From Ampullaceana balthica (Eukaryota > Mollusca > Gastropoda > Lymnaeidae), in contig CALYLW010000286.1 of the NCBI GenBank assembly GCA_944989445.1, positions 527,320-591,319 of the forward strand: 64,000 nucleotides of DNA. Direction: 5' to 3'. Of this stretch, positions 13,001 through 21,998 are shown in pieces. The notes under the pieces were generated by a model. That model saw only the letters and a program-made list of their open reading frames with translations. It was not told the DNA's origin and searched no databases. Every line of letters begins with the position of its first letter. Within the stretch, counting starts at the first letter, position 1. The translations under genes were made by a program, and so were the position numbers.

Positions 13001-16000
13001 CCGGTCATGGCAGCAGCTCCATCTGTACAGATGCCGACACAAAATGACCATTCTAGGTGTCCAGTGACTTGAACAGTTCAGCTCCCGTGGTGTTGGTTGA
13101 CAAAGATAGAGCACATAACAAATCCTCATGTACATCCTCATGATAAACATATTTCACATAAACAAGTAATATTGACTTGTTGTCAATGTCTGTACATTCG
13201 TCAACCTGGAATGCGTACCACGGTGATGAATTAATCATCTCCAACAGTTGTATCACAAAATCTTCGGCTATTTCCTCAATGCGCCTAGTTACAGTGGGAG
13301 CCGACAATGGCACATGTGCTATCTTTTTAACAGCAGCCTCTCCTAGAAGTTCATGGCAAATGCCTTTAGCTTGCCAACACGGGTCACCCATCAAAATCGC
13401 GCACAACAAAAGAGCGCCGTGATAAGAACGCCGACACAGAGCGCAAAGATTGATTGTAGGCGGTTGTCCGCTCTGCGCTGTGTCATTGATGTTCTTTGGA
13501 CGTGGTGCCGCCAAAACGGGTAACAAGCTTTTCCATCGTGTGTATGGAAAGATGCACAATCCCTAGAGAAATACACCTCAGTAAAAAAAGGTAAATAATT
13601 TAATGTTCCTTTGCTCGCGGACCCCCTGGCACATCTCCGCGGACCACTAGTGGCAAAGTTAAAACAGCATTCAGCTCACATCAATATTTTAATACATTAA
13701 TTTTGATTAGGGGTCTAGCGATATATCGGCTGGCCGATATATCGGCACCGATATCTGGATATCGGCAATGTCGGTATCGGTAGCATGTAAAGGTCCCGAT
13801 ATTGACGTTACCGATATTTCATAATAAGTGACATTTTGACCCCCCCAATAAAAACGGAAAAAAAACTATCATTAAGATTTACAATATCTCGACAAAGTAA
13901 TATATCGACCCCGATACCGGTATTGAAATATTCAAAAGAGTCCTAGTATTAATATGTGCAGCCACGATACAGTGTGCCATGTGCTTTGATATTGTTTAGG
14001 TATCTGCCGATTTTCGTATACTCAGAAATACTGTGTAAGTGTAAATAGTGCCGATGCCAAGTATACCGTAATAGCTCTAATAAATGGATAACATGTAAAC
14101 ATTATGTTCACGTAATTGCTCTAATAGCAAAGATGCACGCAGAATCGCAGATGTCTAAAACATTTCGTTTCGTATGGAATAACAAAATGTACCGTGTGAA
14201 GACTTGTTGTCATTGGCAACCATTCGATCTTCAGCCTCATTTTCACTCTATTACTATTGTACTTTGTTCTCATTGTTTCATTCATAAAAGGTGGCTGTGT
14301 GCAAAAGCCATTAAACTATTGGTTAGAATTAATAATTATGAGTCAAGGTTGAAGTTTCAAAAGGAGTACCTAATATGCTTGTACATTTTTATAAAGGACG
14401 GTTCGTTTTGTTATGAGTCCTATGTAGGTCATGAATTGGAACTTGTAAACACATCGGAAACTTCGTTTCGGGAGAAAAAAAAATCAGTATTTCGGCAAAA
14501 CTGGATATCGGTAGACCCCTTAATTATAAAATATAAATAATTACGAGGGATAAATTTAAGAATGACGTCATCAAATATGACCGCTGTTATTTTTGTCCTA
14601 ACAAATACTCATATCGGAAAAAAATATCGGTAATATCGGCAAAAATGCGTATCGGTAGTCCCCTAATATTAAAGATAAATAATTACGAGTGATAAATTTA
14701 AGAATGACGTCATCAAATATGATCGCTGGTTTTTGTCCTAACAAATACTCATATCGGCACTCATATCGGCAAAAAAAATATCGGTAATATCGGTATCGGC
14801 AATATCGGCAAAAAGGCATATCGGTAGACCCCTAATTTTGATATGTATGAAACACTCTAATTTCCCATTCTTACCTTAAAAAGTTTATCCTTTACAAGCT
14901 TGGGTCCCGAATATCTGTCATTTGTATTGAGGATGTAGATTTCTTCCATGCCATCACCGTCAATGTCACAGGCACAAACTCCAATAGCTGCGCCTGTTAA
15001 ACAAGACACAGACATTTTTACTTGTCTTAATCAAAGCTTACTCAAAAATATTGATTATTTGCATAACATGTATCTTCACATCTTAATACCTAAATTGGAT
15101 TATTTCAATTCATCTTTACTCTCATGCCAACACAAAAAAGGCATTTGTCTATTTTATGGTTGATGACCTACCTACAGCTAAAATATATAACATTAAAAAT
15201 GGTAAGCAGACAGAGAAGTATTTATTTAGAGTAAAAAAAATTAAGGCATGTGTTTTGGAATCTTAAATTCACAAACAGTTAAAAAATTAGAATTTTTCAT
15301 CCCAGAGAAAATTAGTTTTACCCAGTGGGTCACGCAATGCCTCATAAGGGGTTCCTTCTTTTGCAATGTTTTCATATTTATTAGTTGCTTCATTCAGCTT
15401 AAGGACAAGGTTAGGACCAGAATACCTGTAAATCATAAATTTTCATGTGCCTTTAACTTCAGAATATTATTTTGTATTTCAATGAAGTCCTCATGTCTAT
15501 AAAATACATAATAATAAATTTAAAATAATTCTCACGTGTTAAATTAAGTTAGTTGTAATTTTAATGATTTAGGCTTACCCTGCTACTATACTAACCCTTA
15601 ACCTTACCCTGCTACTATACTAACCCTAACCTTACCCTGCTACTATACTAACCCTAACCCTAACCTTACCCTGCTACTATACTACCCTAACCCTAACCTT
15701 ACCCTGCTACTATACTAACCCTAACCCTAACCTTACCCTGCTACTATACTAACCCTAACCTTACCCTGCTACTATACTAACCCTAACCTTACCCTGCTAC
15801 TATACTAACCCTAACCCTAACCTTACCCTGCTACTATACTAACCCTAACCTTACCCTGCTACTATACTAACCCTAACCCTAACCTTACCCTGCTACTATA
15901 CTTACCCTAACCCTAACCTTACCCTGCTACTATACTAACCCTAACCTTACCCTGCTACTATACTAACCCTAACCTTACCCTGCTACTATACTAACCCTAA

Positions 16001-19000
16001 CCTTACCCTGCTACTATACTACCTAACCCTAACCTTACCCTGCTACTATACTAACCCTAACCTTACCCTGCTACTATACTAACCCTAACCTTACCCTGCT
16101 ACTATACTAACCCTAACCTTACCCTGCTACTATACTAACCCTAACCTTACCCTGCTACTATACTAACCCTAACCCTTACCCTGCTACTATACTAACCCTA
16201 ACCTTACCCTGCTACTATACTAACCCTAACCTTACCCTGCTACTATACTAACCCTAACCCTAACCTTACCCTGCTACTATACTAACCCTAACCTTACCCT
16301 GCTACTATACTAACCCTAACCCTACCCTGCTACTATACTAACCCTAACCTTACCCTGCTACTATACTAACCCTAATCTTACCCTGCTGCTATACTAACCC
16401 TAACCCTAACCTTACCCTGCTACTATACTAACCCTAACCTTACCCTGCTACTATACTAACCCTAACCTTACCCTGCTACTATACTAACCCTAACCCTAAC
16501 CTTACCCTGCTACTACACTAACCCTAACCCTACCCTGCTACTATACTAACCCTACCCTGCTGCTATACTAACCCTGACCCTAACCTTACCCTGCTACTAT
16601 ACTAACCCTAACCTTACCCTGCTACTATACTAACCCTAACCCTACCCTGCTACTATACTAACCCTAACCTTACCCTGCTACTATACTAACCCTAATCATA
16701 CCCTGCTGCTATACTAACCCTAACCCTAACCTTACCCTGCTACTATACTAACCATAACCCTAACCTTACCCTGCTACTATACTAACCCTAACCTTACCCT
16801 GCTACTATACTAACCCTAACCCTACCCTGCTACTATACTAACCCTGACCTTACCCTGCTACTATACTAACCCTAACCTTACCCTGCTACTATACTAACCC
16901 TAACCTTACCCTGCTACTAAACTAAACACATATTCTGTAGGCCTGAGACTAATCTCTTAAGGCCTTGGCTAGAACCTGGGCAATCTGCTCCATCTGTTGA
17001 GCATTGCCATACAACATTGTCTTTACATGGGACTCGCCCGCCTCCCTCACCCCCCCCGGCTATATCGAGCGCCGGGCAAGACGTCACCAGGTGTTCGACT
17101 GTCTCAGGGGCTTGGCTGCAATGACGGCAGTTCGAGTCCCTGTTGTGGTCTAGCCTGTGAAAGTAAGAGTTGGTTGGGCAATGTTCGGTCCTCATCTGAG
17201 TCACCAAACCCTGGTGTTTGCGACTCAGGTTCCACCACTGGTCTGAACGGCTTGGCCTGGGCATGTTAGCGAATACCCCTCTGGCTGTTGTGTTGTCAGC
17301 CCACTCCTGGTACCACTTATTCCGAAAGTGGTCCTTTAGCCAGTTTTTTGCCCCGAGATAGGTGACTGGGGTCTCTGGTTGGGGCAGTGCTGCGCCTGCT
17401 TTGGCCAGGGAGTCTGCTTTTTCGTTGCCATTAACATTCACGTGGCTCGGGATCCACTGCACTGTTACCTTACCTCCAAGTCTTTCGAGTCTACCCTGCT
17501 ACTATACTAACCCTAACCTGCTACTATACTAACCCTAATCCTAACCTTACCCTGCTACTATACTAACCCTGACCTTACCCTGCTACTATACTAACCCTAA
17601 CCTTACCCTGCTACTATACTAACCCTAACCTTACCCTGCTACTATACTAACCCTAACCCTAACCTTACCCTGCTACTATACTAACCCTAACCTTACCCTG
17701 CTACTATACTAACCCTTACCTTACCCAGCTACTAGACTAACCCTAACCTTACCCTGCTACTATACTAACCCTAACCCTAACCTTACCCTGCTACTATACT
17801 AACCCTAACCTTACCCTGCTACTATACTAACCCTAACCCTAACCTTACCCTGCTACTATACTAACCCTAACCTTACCCTGCTACTATACTAACCCTAACC
17901 TGCTACTATACTAACCCTAACCTGCTACTATACTAACCCTAACCTTACCCTGCTACTATACTAACCCTAACCTTACCCTGATACTATACTAGCCCTAACC
18001 CTACCCTGCTACTATACTAACCCTAACCTTACCCTGCTACTATACTAACCCTAACCTTACCCTGCTAATATACTAACCCTAACCCTAACCTTACCCTGCT
18101 ACTATACTAACCCTAACCTTACCCTGCTACTATACTAACCCTAACCTGCTACTATACTAACCTTAACCTGCTACTATACTAACCCTAACCTTACCCTGCT
18201 ACTATACTAACCCTAACCTTACCCTGCTACTATACTAACCCTAACCTTACCCTGCTACTATACTAACCCTAACCTTACCTGCTACTATACTAACCCTAAC
18301 CTTACCCTGCTACATACTTACCCTAACCCTAACATTACCCTGCTACTATACTAACCCTAACCTTACCCTGCTACTATACTAACCCTAACCCTAACCTTAC
18401 CCTGCTACTATACTTACCCTAACCCTAACCTTACCTGCTACTATACTAACCCTAACCTTACCCTGCTACTATACTAACCCTAACCCTAACCTTACCCTGC
18501 TACTATACTAACCCTAACCTTACCCTGCTACTATACTAACCCTAACCTTACCGTACTATACTAACCCTAACCTAACCCTGCTACTATACTTACCCTAACC
18601 TTACCCTGCTACTATACTAACCCTAACCTTACCCTGCTACTATACTAACCCTAACCTTACCCTGCTACTATACTAACCCTAACCTTACCCTGCTACTATA
18701 CTAACCCTAACCCCTATACCCTGCTCTATACTAACCCTAACCTTACCCTGCTACTATACTAGCCCTAACCTTACCCTGCTACTATACTAACCCTAACCTT
18801 ACCCTGCTACTATACTAACCCTAACCCTACCCGCTACTATACTTACCCTAACCCTAACCTTACCCTGCTACTATACTAACCCTAACCCTTACCCTGCTAC
18901 TATACTAACCCTAACCTTACCTGCTACTATACTAACCCTAACCCTTACCCTGCTACTATACTAACCCTAACCTTACCCTGCTACTATACTAACCCTAACC

Positions 19001-21998
19001 TTACCCTGCTACTATACTAACCCTAACCTTACCCTGCTACTATACTAACCCTAACCCTAACCTTACCCTGCTACTATACTAACCCTAACCTTACCTGCTA
19101 CTATACTAACCCTAACCTTACCCTGCTACTATACTAACCCTAACCTTACCCTGCTACTATACTAACCCTAACCCTAACCTTACCTGCTACTATACTAACC
19201 CTAACCCTTACCCTGCTACTATACTAACCCTAACCCTAACCTGCTACTATACTAACCCTAACCTACCCTGCTACTAACTAACCCTAACCCTAACCTTACC
19301 CTGCTACTATACTAACCCTAACCTTACCCTGCTACTATACTAACCCTAACCCTTACCCTGCTACTATACTAACCCTAACCTTACCCTGCTACTATACTAA
19401 CCCTAACCTACCCTGCTACTATACTAACCCTAACCCTAACCTTACCCTGCTACTATACTAACCCTAACCCTAACCCTTACCCTGCTACTATACTAACCCT
19501 AACCTTACCCTGCTACTATACTAACCCTAACCTTACCCTGCTACTATACTAACCCTAACCCTTACCCTGCTACTATACTAACCCTAACCCTTACCCTGCT
19601 ACTATACTAACCCTAACCCTTACCCTGCTACATACTAACCCTAACCTTACCCTGCTACTATACTAACCCTAACCCTACCCTGCTACTATACTAACCCTAA
19701 CCTTACCCTGCTACTATACTAACCCTAACCCTACCCTGCTAACTAACCCTAACCCTAACCTTACCCTGCTACTATACCCTAACCCTAACCTTACCCTGCT
19801 ACTATACTAACCCTAACCTTACCCTGCTACTATACTAACCCTAACCCTACCCTACTATACTAACCCTAACCTTACCCTGCTACTATACTAACCCTAACCT
19901 TACCCTGCTACTATACTAACCCTAACCTAACCCTACTTACTAACCCTAACCTGCTACTATACTAACCCTAACCCTAACCTTACCCTGCTACTATACTAAC
20001 CCTAACCTTACCCTGCTACTATACTAACCCTAACCTTACCCTGCTACTATACTAACCCTAACCTTACCCTGCTACTATACTAACCCTAACCTTACCCTGC
20101 TACTATACTAACCCTAACCCTAACCTTACCCTGCTACTATACTAACCCTAACCTTACCCTGCTACTATACTAACCCTAACCTCTACTATACTAACCCTAA
20201 CCTGCTACTATACTAACCCTAACCTTACCCTGCTACTATACTAACCCTAACCTTACCCTGATACTATACTAACCCTAACCCTACCCTGCTACTATACTAA
20301 CCCTAACCTTACCCTGCTACTATACTAACCCTAACCTTACCCTGCTATATACTAACCCTAACCCTAACCTTACCCTGCTACTATACTAACCCTAACCTTA
20401 CCCTGCTACTATACTAACCCTAACCCTACCCTAACCCTAACCTGCTACTATACTAACCCTAACCTTACCCTGCTACTATACTAACCCTAACCTTACCCTG
20501 CTACTATACTAACCCTAACCTTACCCTGCTACTATACTAACCCTAACCTTACCCTGCTACTATACTAACCCTAACCTTACCCTGCTACAATACTAACCCT
20601 AACCCTAACCTTACCCTGCTACTATACTAACCCTAACCTTACCCTGCTACTATACTAACCCTAACCTTACCCTGCTACTATACCCTAACCCTAACCTTAC
20701 CTGCTACTATACTAACCCTAACCTTACCCTACTATACTAACCCTAACCTAACCCTACTACCTACCCTAACCCTACCCGCTACTATACTAACCCTAACCCT
20801 TACCCTGCTACTATACTAACCCTAACCTTACCCTGCTACTATACTAACCCTAACCTTACCCTGCTACTATACTAACCCTAACCTACCCTGCTACTATACT
20901 AACCCTAACCCTTACCCTGCTACTATACTAACCCTAACCTTACCCTGCTACTATACTAACCCTAACCTTACCCTGCTACTATACTAACCCTAACCCTACC
21001 CGCTACTATACCCTAACCCTAACCTTACCCTGCTACTATACCTAACCCTAACCTTACCCTGCTACTATACTAACCCTAACCTTACCTGCTACTATACTAA
21101 CCCTAACCTTACCCTGCTACTATACTAACCCTAACCTTACCCTGCTACTATACTAACCCTAACCTTACCCTGCTACTATACTAACCCTAACCTTACCCTG
21201 CTACTATACCCTAACCCTAACCTTACCCTGCTACTATACTAACCCTAACCTTACCCTGCTACTATACTAACCCTAACCTTACCCTGCTACTATACTAACC
21301 CTAACCTTACCCTGCTACTATACTAACCCTAACCCTAACCTTACCCTGCTACTATACTAACCCTAACCTTACCCTGCTACTATACTAACCCTAACCCTAA
21401 CCTGCTACTATACTAACCCTAACCTTACCCTGCTACTAAACTAACCCTAACCCTAACCTTACCCTGCTACTATACTAACCCTAACCTTACCCTGCTACTA
21501 TACTAACCCTAACCTTACCCTGCTACTATACTAACCCTAACCTTACCCTGCTACTATACTAACCCTAACCGTACCCTGCTACTATACTAACCCTAACCCT
21601 AACCTTACCCTGCTACTATACTAACCCTAACCCTAACCTTACCCTGCTACTAATACTACTATACTAACCCTAACCTTACCCTGCTACTATACTAACCCTA
21701 ACCTTACCCTGCTACTATACTAACCCTAACCTTACCCTGCTACTATACTAACCCTAACCTTACCCTGCTACTATACTAACCCTAACCTTACCCTGCTACT
21801 ATACTAACCCTAACCCTAACCTTACCCTGCTACTATCCATGCCATTTGTCCACCGCTATCCCCAACATATGTAACAGCCACACCATAATTCAACTGAGTT
21901 GTGTCCGGTGGAAGCAGGTATGATACAGCTGTAAACATTCCCACTGCCTCAATTTCAGTCCATGAAAATAAGGTTAAGAATAACAAATTCAGCAACAT
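598..21998 (-). CDS. CRTAC1: Cartilage acidic protein 1-like gene, nine exons, 3' end beyond the window
   Basis: Secreted FG-GAP/ASPIC family protein. CDS exons in coding order: 21998-21826, 15425-15322, 14993-14875, 10602-10461, 10242-10123, 8572-8414, 8239-8094, 4698-4479, 1026-598. Every junction is AG/GT and all phases close, giving about 537 residues in this window. The product begins with a hydrophobic signal peptide (MLLNLLFLTLFSW). It then has repeated acidic loops of FG-GAP/VCBS type (for example DIDGDG in exon 3, DFNNDG in exon 7, DVNGDG in exon 9) and ends in an ASPIC/UnbV domain containing RIIDGGSGYLCEMEPVAHFG. In vertebrate CRTAC1 an EGF-like domain follows; here exon 9 ends with a donor (CAAG^GTAGAT), so the C-terminus should lie left of base 1. 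Family identity is from recalled resemblance in the same exon order to vertebrate CRTAC1 and is strong. CRTAC1 is an extracellular matrix or secreted protein in vertebrates; its molluscan role is not known from sequence. The introns are crammed with minisatellites and transposons. Confidence 0.93.
1184..1433. repeat. 50 bp tandem repeat, 5 copies
   Basis: Five consecutive copies of a unit containing TGGGTTACAATAAAGTACAA. The first is slightly shorter. In CRTAC1 intron 8, about 160 bp from exon 9. Confidence 0.95.
1533..2535. repeat. 11 bp minisatellite (AAGGCTATAGT)n
   Basis: About 1 kb of AAGGCTATAGT units with variants AAGGATATAGT and AAGGCCATAGT, and an interspersed expanded form AGTAAGTAGT. 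A mosaic of variants suggests repeated local duplication. In CRTAC1 intron 8. Confidence 0.95.
2858..2945 (-). mobile_element. LINE 3'-end fragment, severely 5' truncated
   Basis: About 88 bp nearly identical to the 3' tail of the reverse-transcriptase element at 5524-6592 (shared GAAGATTATTGCGTCCTACG). It ends in the same (GATAA)-type tail on the minus strand. This is the usual shape of a target-primed insertion that aborted early. Confidence 0.8.
3313..3955. repeat. 35 bp minisatellite, about 18 copies
   Basis: Units contain CACTTGAAGTTGGAAGGGAT. Variants (GGATGTC/GGATATC and AAGGG/AAGAG) recur in blocks, as expected from multi-unit duplications. CRTAC1 intron 8. Confidence 0.95.
4231..4382. 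repeat. 15 bp tandem repeat (AAATGTTTGTATAGA), 10 copies
   Basis: Ten head-to-tail 15 bp units, with one AAATGTTTCTATAGA variant. Starts about 100 bp inside intron 8 from the exon 8 donor. The unit length is a multiple of three, so the exon 8 reading frame stays open through it without meaning. Confidence 0.95.
4479..4698 (-). CDS. CRTAC1: CRTAC1 exon 8
   Basis: Acceptor AACTACAG at 4700-4699, donor GGAACAG^GTTGGC at 4479/4478. Encodes NVATSEFSTPSPIRTVIAAD, then NNIVYAGMDASNKLFKIEPN, ending EPNQYGTG. Without splicing, the reading frame would run on into the 15 bp array at 4231-4382, which is intronic. Confidence 0.93.
4925..5523. repeat. About 44 bp minisatellite with embedded (AAT)n, left half
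   Basis: Units contain ATATCAAGTTGTTGGTAGTT followed by a variable run of AAT/ATA triplets. The array is interrupted by a LINE at 5524-6592 and resumes at 6593 with the same unit. CRTAC1 intron 7. Confidence 0.95.
5524..6592 (-). mobile_element. 5'-truncated non-LTR retrotransposon (jockey/CR1-like) inserted in a minisatellite
   Basis: The minus-strand reading frame 6474-5599 encodes 291 residues of a reverse transcriptase. It has the family start block GPLLFLIYINDLP and the catalytic FADD motif (YxDD equivalent). The C-terminal part has KYLGV, LVRPVLEYASSVWDP and QKRAARII. The N-terminal part of the RT and any endonuclease are missing, so the copy is dead on arrival. The 3' end has a short UTR and a GATAAGAT-type tail at about 5524-5545. 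ATCAT flanks both sides and is a possible short target duplication. The open frame over 291 codons suggests a recent insertion. Clade assignment between jockey and CR1 is not certain. Confidence 0.88.
6593..7685. repeat. About 44 bp minisatellite with embedded (AAT)n, right half
   Basis: Continuation of the 4925-5523 array after the LINE. The AAT run varies between neighbouring units, indicating microsatellite slippage nested inside a minisatellite. Confidence 0.95.
7705..8093 (-). repeat. 36 bp minisatellite starting at the CRTAC1 exon 7 donor, 11 units
   Basis: Read on the minus strand, each unit ends TTTAATCTTACA and most begin GTAGGTTT, which is also the true donor at 8093. The more distal units form a three-unit higher-order pattern in which every third unit starts GAAGTTTG instead. 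Each unit therefore carries a CTTACAG acceptor-like string, usually followed by a GTAGGT donor-like string. Confidence 0.93.
8094..8239 (-). CDS. CRTAC1: CRTAC1 exon 7
   Basis: Acceptor CTCTTCCAAG at 8241-8240, donor ATTTAAA^GTAGGT at 8094/8093. Encodes LDDLDPGRGVTLADFNNDGK followed by TDIVYGNW, with an intact acidic loop. Intron 7 begins with a 36 bp tandem repeat whose first unit starts at the donor itself (see findings). Confidence 0.93.
8240..8413 (-). other. CRTAC1 intron 6, short
   Basis: The shortest intron of the gene (about 174 bp). AT-rich, without arrays or mobile elements. Confidence 0.85.
8414..8572 (-). CDS. CRTAC1: CRTAC1 exon 6
   Basis: Acceptor TTTTGTCAG at 8574-8573, donor GAAGTTA^GTAAGT at 8414/8413. 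Encodes GGRGIAVGPILGNN and later RGDNALFKNDGLGHFTNVAR, the family block just before the strongest acidic loop. The intron upstream carries the 17 bp array (8817-9890). Confidence 0.92.
8817..9890. repeat. 17 bp minisatellite (GATGAAAGGACATGAGT), about 63 copies
   Basis: Head-to-tail units with alternating variants ACATGAGTGAT and ACATGATTGAT, and a few indels (for example around 9300 and 9510). Located in CRTAC1 intron 5. Because 17 is not a multiple of three and the unit lacks stops on the minus strand, long meaningless frames of 330-410 codons arise. Confidence 0.96.
9905..10110. repeat. 36 bp tandem repeat, about 5 copies
   Basis: Units contain GATAAGATTAATCTAACAAC, decaying towards exon 5. 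Directly adjoins the 17 bp array. Confidence 0.9.
10123..10242 (-). CDS. CRTAC1: CRTAC1 exon 5
   Basis: Acceptor GATTTCAG at 10244-10243 and donor TCCACTG^GTAAGT at 10123/10122. Encodes GSGKFGLIEMDESDPNNVVS and ends VAQSAGIDFSTG. Phase is G|GA at both ends, as required by exons 4 and 6. Confidence 0.92.
10283..10385. repeat. 31 bp tandem repeat, 3-4 copies
   Basis: Units contain AATATAGACCTTAGGAGCTG. Lies in the short intron 4 of CRTAC1. Confidence 0.9.
10461..10602 (-). CDS. CRTAC1: CRTAC1 exon 4
   Basis: Acceptor CATGCCAG at 10604-10603, donor GCTGAAG^GTAATT at 10461/10460. Encodes a segment beginning WRNGRYEDLF and containing MFAGRSVACVDRKGSGKYGF, one of the best conserved family blocks. 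A short telomere-like CCCTAA/CCCTGA patch lies about 70 bp upstream (10670-10708). Confidence 0.93.
10670..10708. repeat. Short telomere-like tract CCCTAA/CCCTGA
   Basis: About six units of CCCTAA or CCCTGA in CRTAC1 intron 3, close to exon 4. Too short and too internal to be a chromosome end. Confidence 0.85.
10903..10965 (-). mobile_element. Short LINE 3'-tail fragment
   Basis: Carries the same TCCTTCTATACAGAAGATTA string and TTATCTTATC tail as the 3' ends at 2858-2945 and 5524-5600, then diverges. A third very short copy of the same family. Confidence 0.65.
11190..11965. mobile_element. Probable non-autonomous DNA transposon rich in GGTTAACCGGT motifs
   Basis: Begins around AACTAAGGTTGTAACGG and ends with ACAACCTTAGTT, so about 12 bp of terminal inverted repeat is visible. 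Several internal sub-terminal GTTAACCGGTCCTCA blocks occur at both ends. No transposase frame recognised. Superfamily undetermined; hAT is likely from the sub-terminal repeat style. Confidence 0.6.
12548..12940 (-). pseudogene. hAT transposase fragment, C-terminal part (copy 1)
   Basis: Contains IKAHALNSRLFEQLFEEMDA and IRWLSRGKS, which are diagnostic of ZBED/Charlie-like hAT transposases. Separated from the upstream part by frameshifts and stops. Confidence 0.78.
13053..13559 (-). pseudogene. hAT transposase fragment, catalytic core part (copy 1)
   Basis: 168 codons with the conserved hAT string ECTDI in place of the usual DESTD, and a preceding HVPLSAPTVTRRI block. Both resemble ZBED5/SCAN3-like transposases. 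The downstream part lies in a separate frame at 12940-12548. Confidence 0.75.
13708..14834. mobile_element. hAT-type element with GATATCGG-rich ends, full length, 8 bp duplication
   Basis: 1127 bp, starting TAGGGGTC and ending GACCCCTA, flanked by the direct repeat ATTTTGAT (13700-13707 and 14835-14842). Both ends are packed with CCGATAT/ATATCGG motifs, which probably serve as transposase sub-terminal binding sites. The centre carries a conserved 135-codon plus-strand frame (14133-14540) without recognisable transposase motifs. TAGGG ends and 8 bp duplications are typical of hAT elements. Sits in CRTAC1 intron 3, 40 bp from exon 3. Confidence 0.88.
14875..14993 (-). CDS. CRTAC1: CRTAC1 exon 3
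   Basis: Acceptor TTTAACAG at 14995-14994, donor TTTAAG^GTAAGA at 14875/14874. Encodes AAIGVCACDIDGDGMEEIYI and ends KDKLFK, with an intact acidic loop (DIDGDG). A hAT-type transposon ends only 40 bp downstream of the donor, in intron 3, without touching the splice site. Confidence 0.93.
15322..15425 (-). CDS. CRTAC1: CRTAC1 exon 2
   Basis: Acceptor TTTACAG at 15427-15426 and donor CACTGG^GTAAAA at 15322/15321. Encodes YSGPNLVLKLNEATNKYENI and then a stretch ending YEALRDPLG, matching the family's second segment. It joins exon 1 in the middle of a glycine codon (GG|G), giving VAG-YSG. It lies about 150 bp from the distal end of the intron 1 array. Confidence 0.93.
15574..16912 (-). repeat. 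CRTAC1 intron 1 telomere-like minisatellite, distal part
   Basis: Units of 28 bp (34 bp when an extra CCCTAA is present) containing CCTTACCCTGCTACTATACT. Read on the minus strand each unit holds ATAGTAGCAGGGTAAGG, which is the exon 1 end plus its donor, followed by TTAGGGTT. Interrupted at 16913 by a LINE fragment. Confidence 0.96.
16913..17493 (-). mobile_element. 5'-truncated LINE 3' fragment with RNase H domain, inside the intron 1 array
   Basis: The minus-strand frame from about 17493 to 16917 encodes the end of a non-LTR element ORF2. It starts inside the RNase H domain (VQWIPSHVNVNGNEKADSLA) and continues with a C-terminal CPTNSYFHRLDH and zinc-knuckle-like CRHCSQAPETVEHLVTSC (CxxC...HxxxxC). 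Upstream RT is absent. GC content is clearly higher than the flanks. The repeat array is on both sides, so it inserted after the array had expanded. Confidence 0.88.
17494..21825 (-). repeat. CRTAC1 intron 1 telomere-like minisatellite, proximal part reaching the exon 1 donor
   Basis: Same 28/34 bp unit as 15574-16912. The last unit runs without interruption into the exon: the array sequence CTTACCCTGCTACTAT is immediately followed by exon 1 bases. Many units between 18.5 and 21 kb are truncated by 1-12 bases, possibly sequence error. About 5.7 kb of array in total, roughly 190 units estimated from length. Confidence 0.96.
21826..21998 (-). CDS. CRTAC1: CRTAC1 exon 1 (start codon, signal peptide, first repeat)
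   Basis: Start ATG at 21998-21996, followed by a leucine- and phenylalanine-rich stretch typical of a signal peptide, then MFTAVSYLLPPDTTQLNYGV, which closely matches the family's mature N-terminus. 57 codons plus two bases. The donor is ATAGTAGCAGG^GTAAGG at 21826/21825. The expected acidic FG-GAP loop (DxDxDG) reads YVGDSGGQMAW here, so key acidic positions are missing. The last 11 exon bases and the donor are the seed sequence of the intron 1 minisatellite. Confidence 0.92.

Larger units (their letters stand above)
12086..13655 (-). mobile_element. hAT transposon (Charlie/ZBED type), copy 1, decayed
   Basis: Starts with CAGTGGTCCCCAACCTTTTT, a classic hAT end. The right end is incomplete (GCGGACCACTAG at about 13650). 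Two minus-strand transposase segments are visible. At 13559-13053 there is PLSAPTVTRRIEEIAEDF followed by FQVDECTDIDNKSILLVYV (RNase H-like core). At 12940-12548 there are RWLSRGKSLNIVFELRKPL and KLAITCVTFSQLNDLNLS (hAT C-terminal region). The two segments are in different frames with stops between them, so this copy is inactive. It lies in CRTAC1 intron 3. Confidence 0.85.

Noticed and set aside
15574..21825. Chromosome-end telomere
   Set aside because: The hexamers are embedded in a 28-34 bp unit, are bounded by coding exons on both sides, and are interrupted by a LINE.
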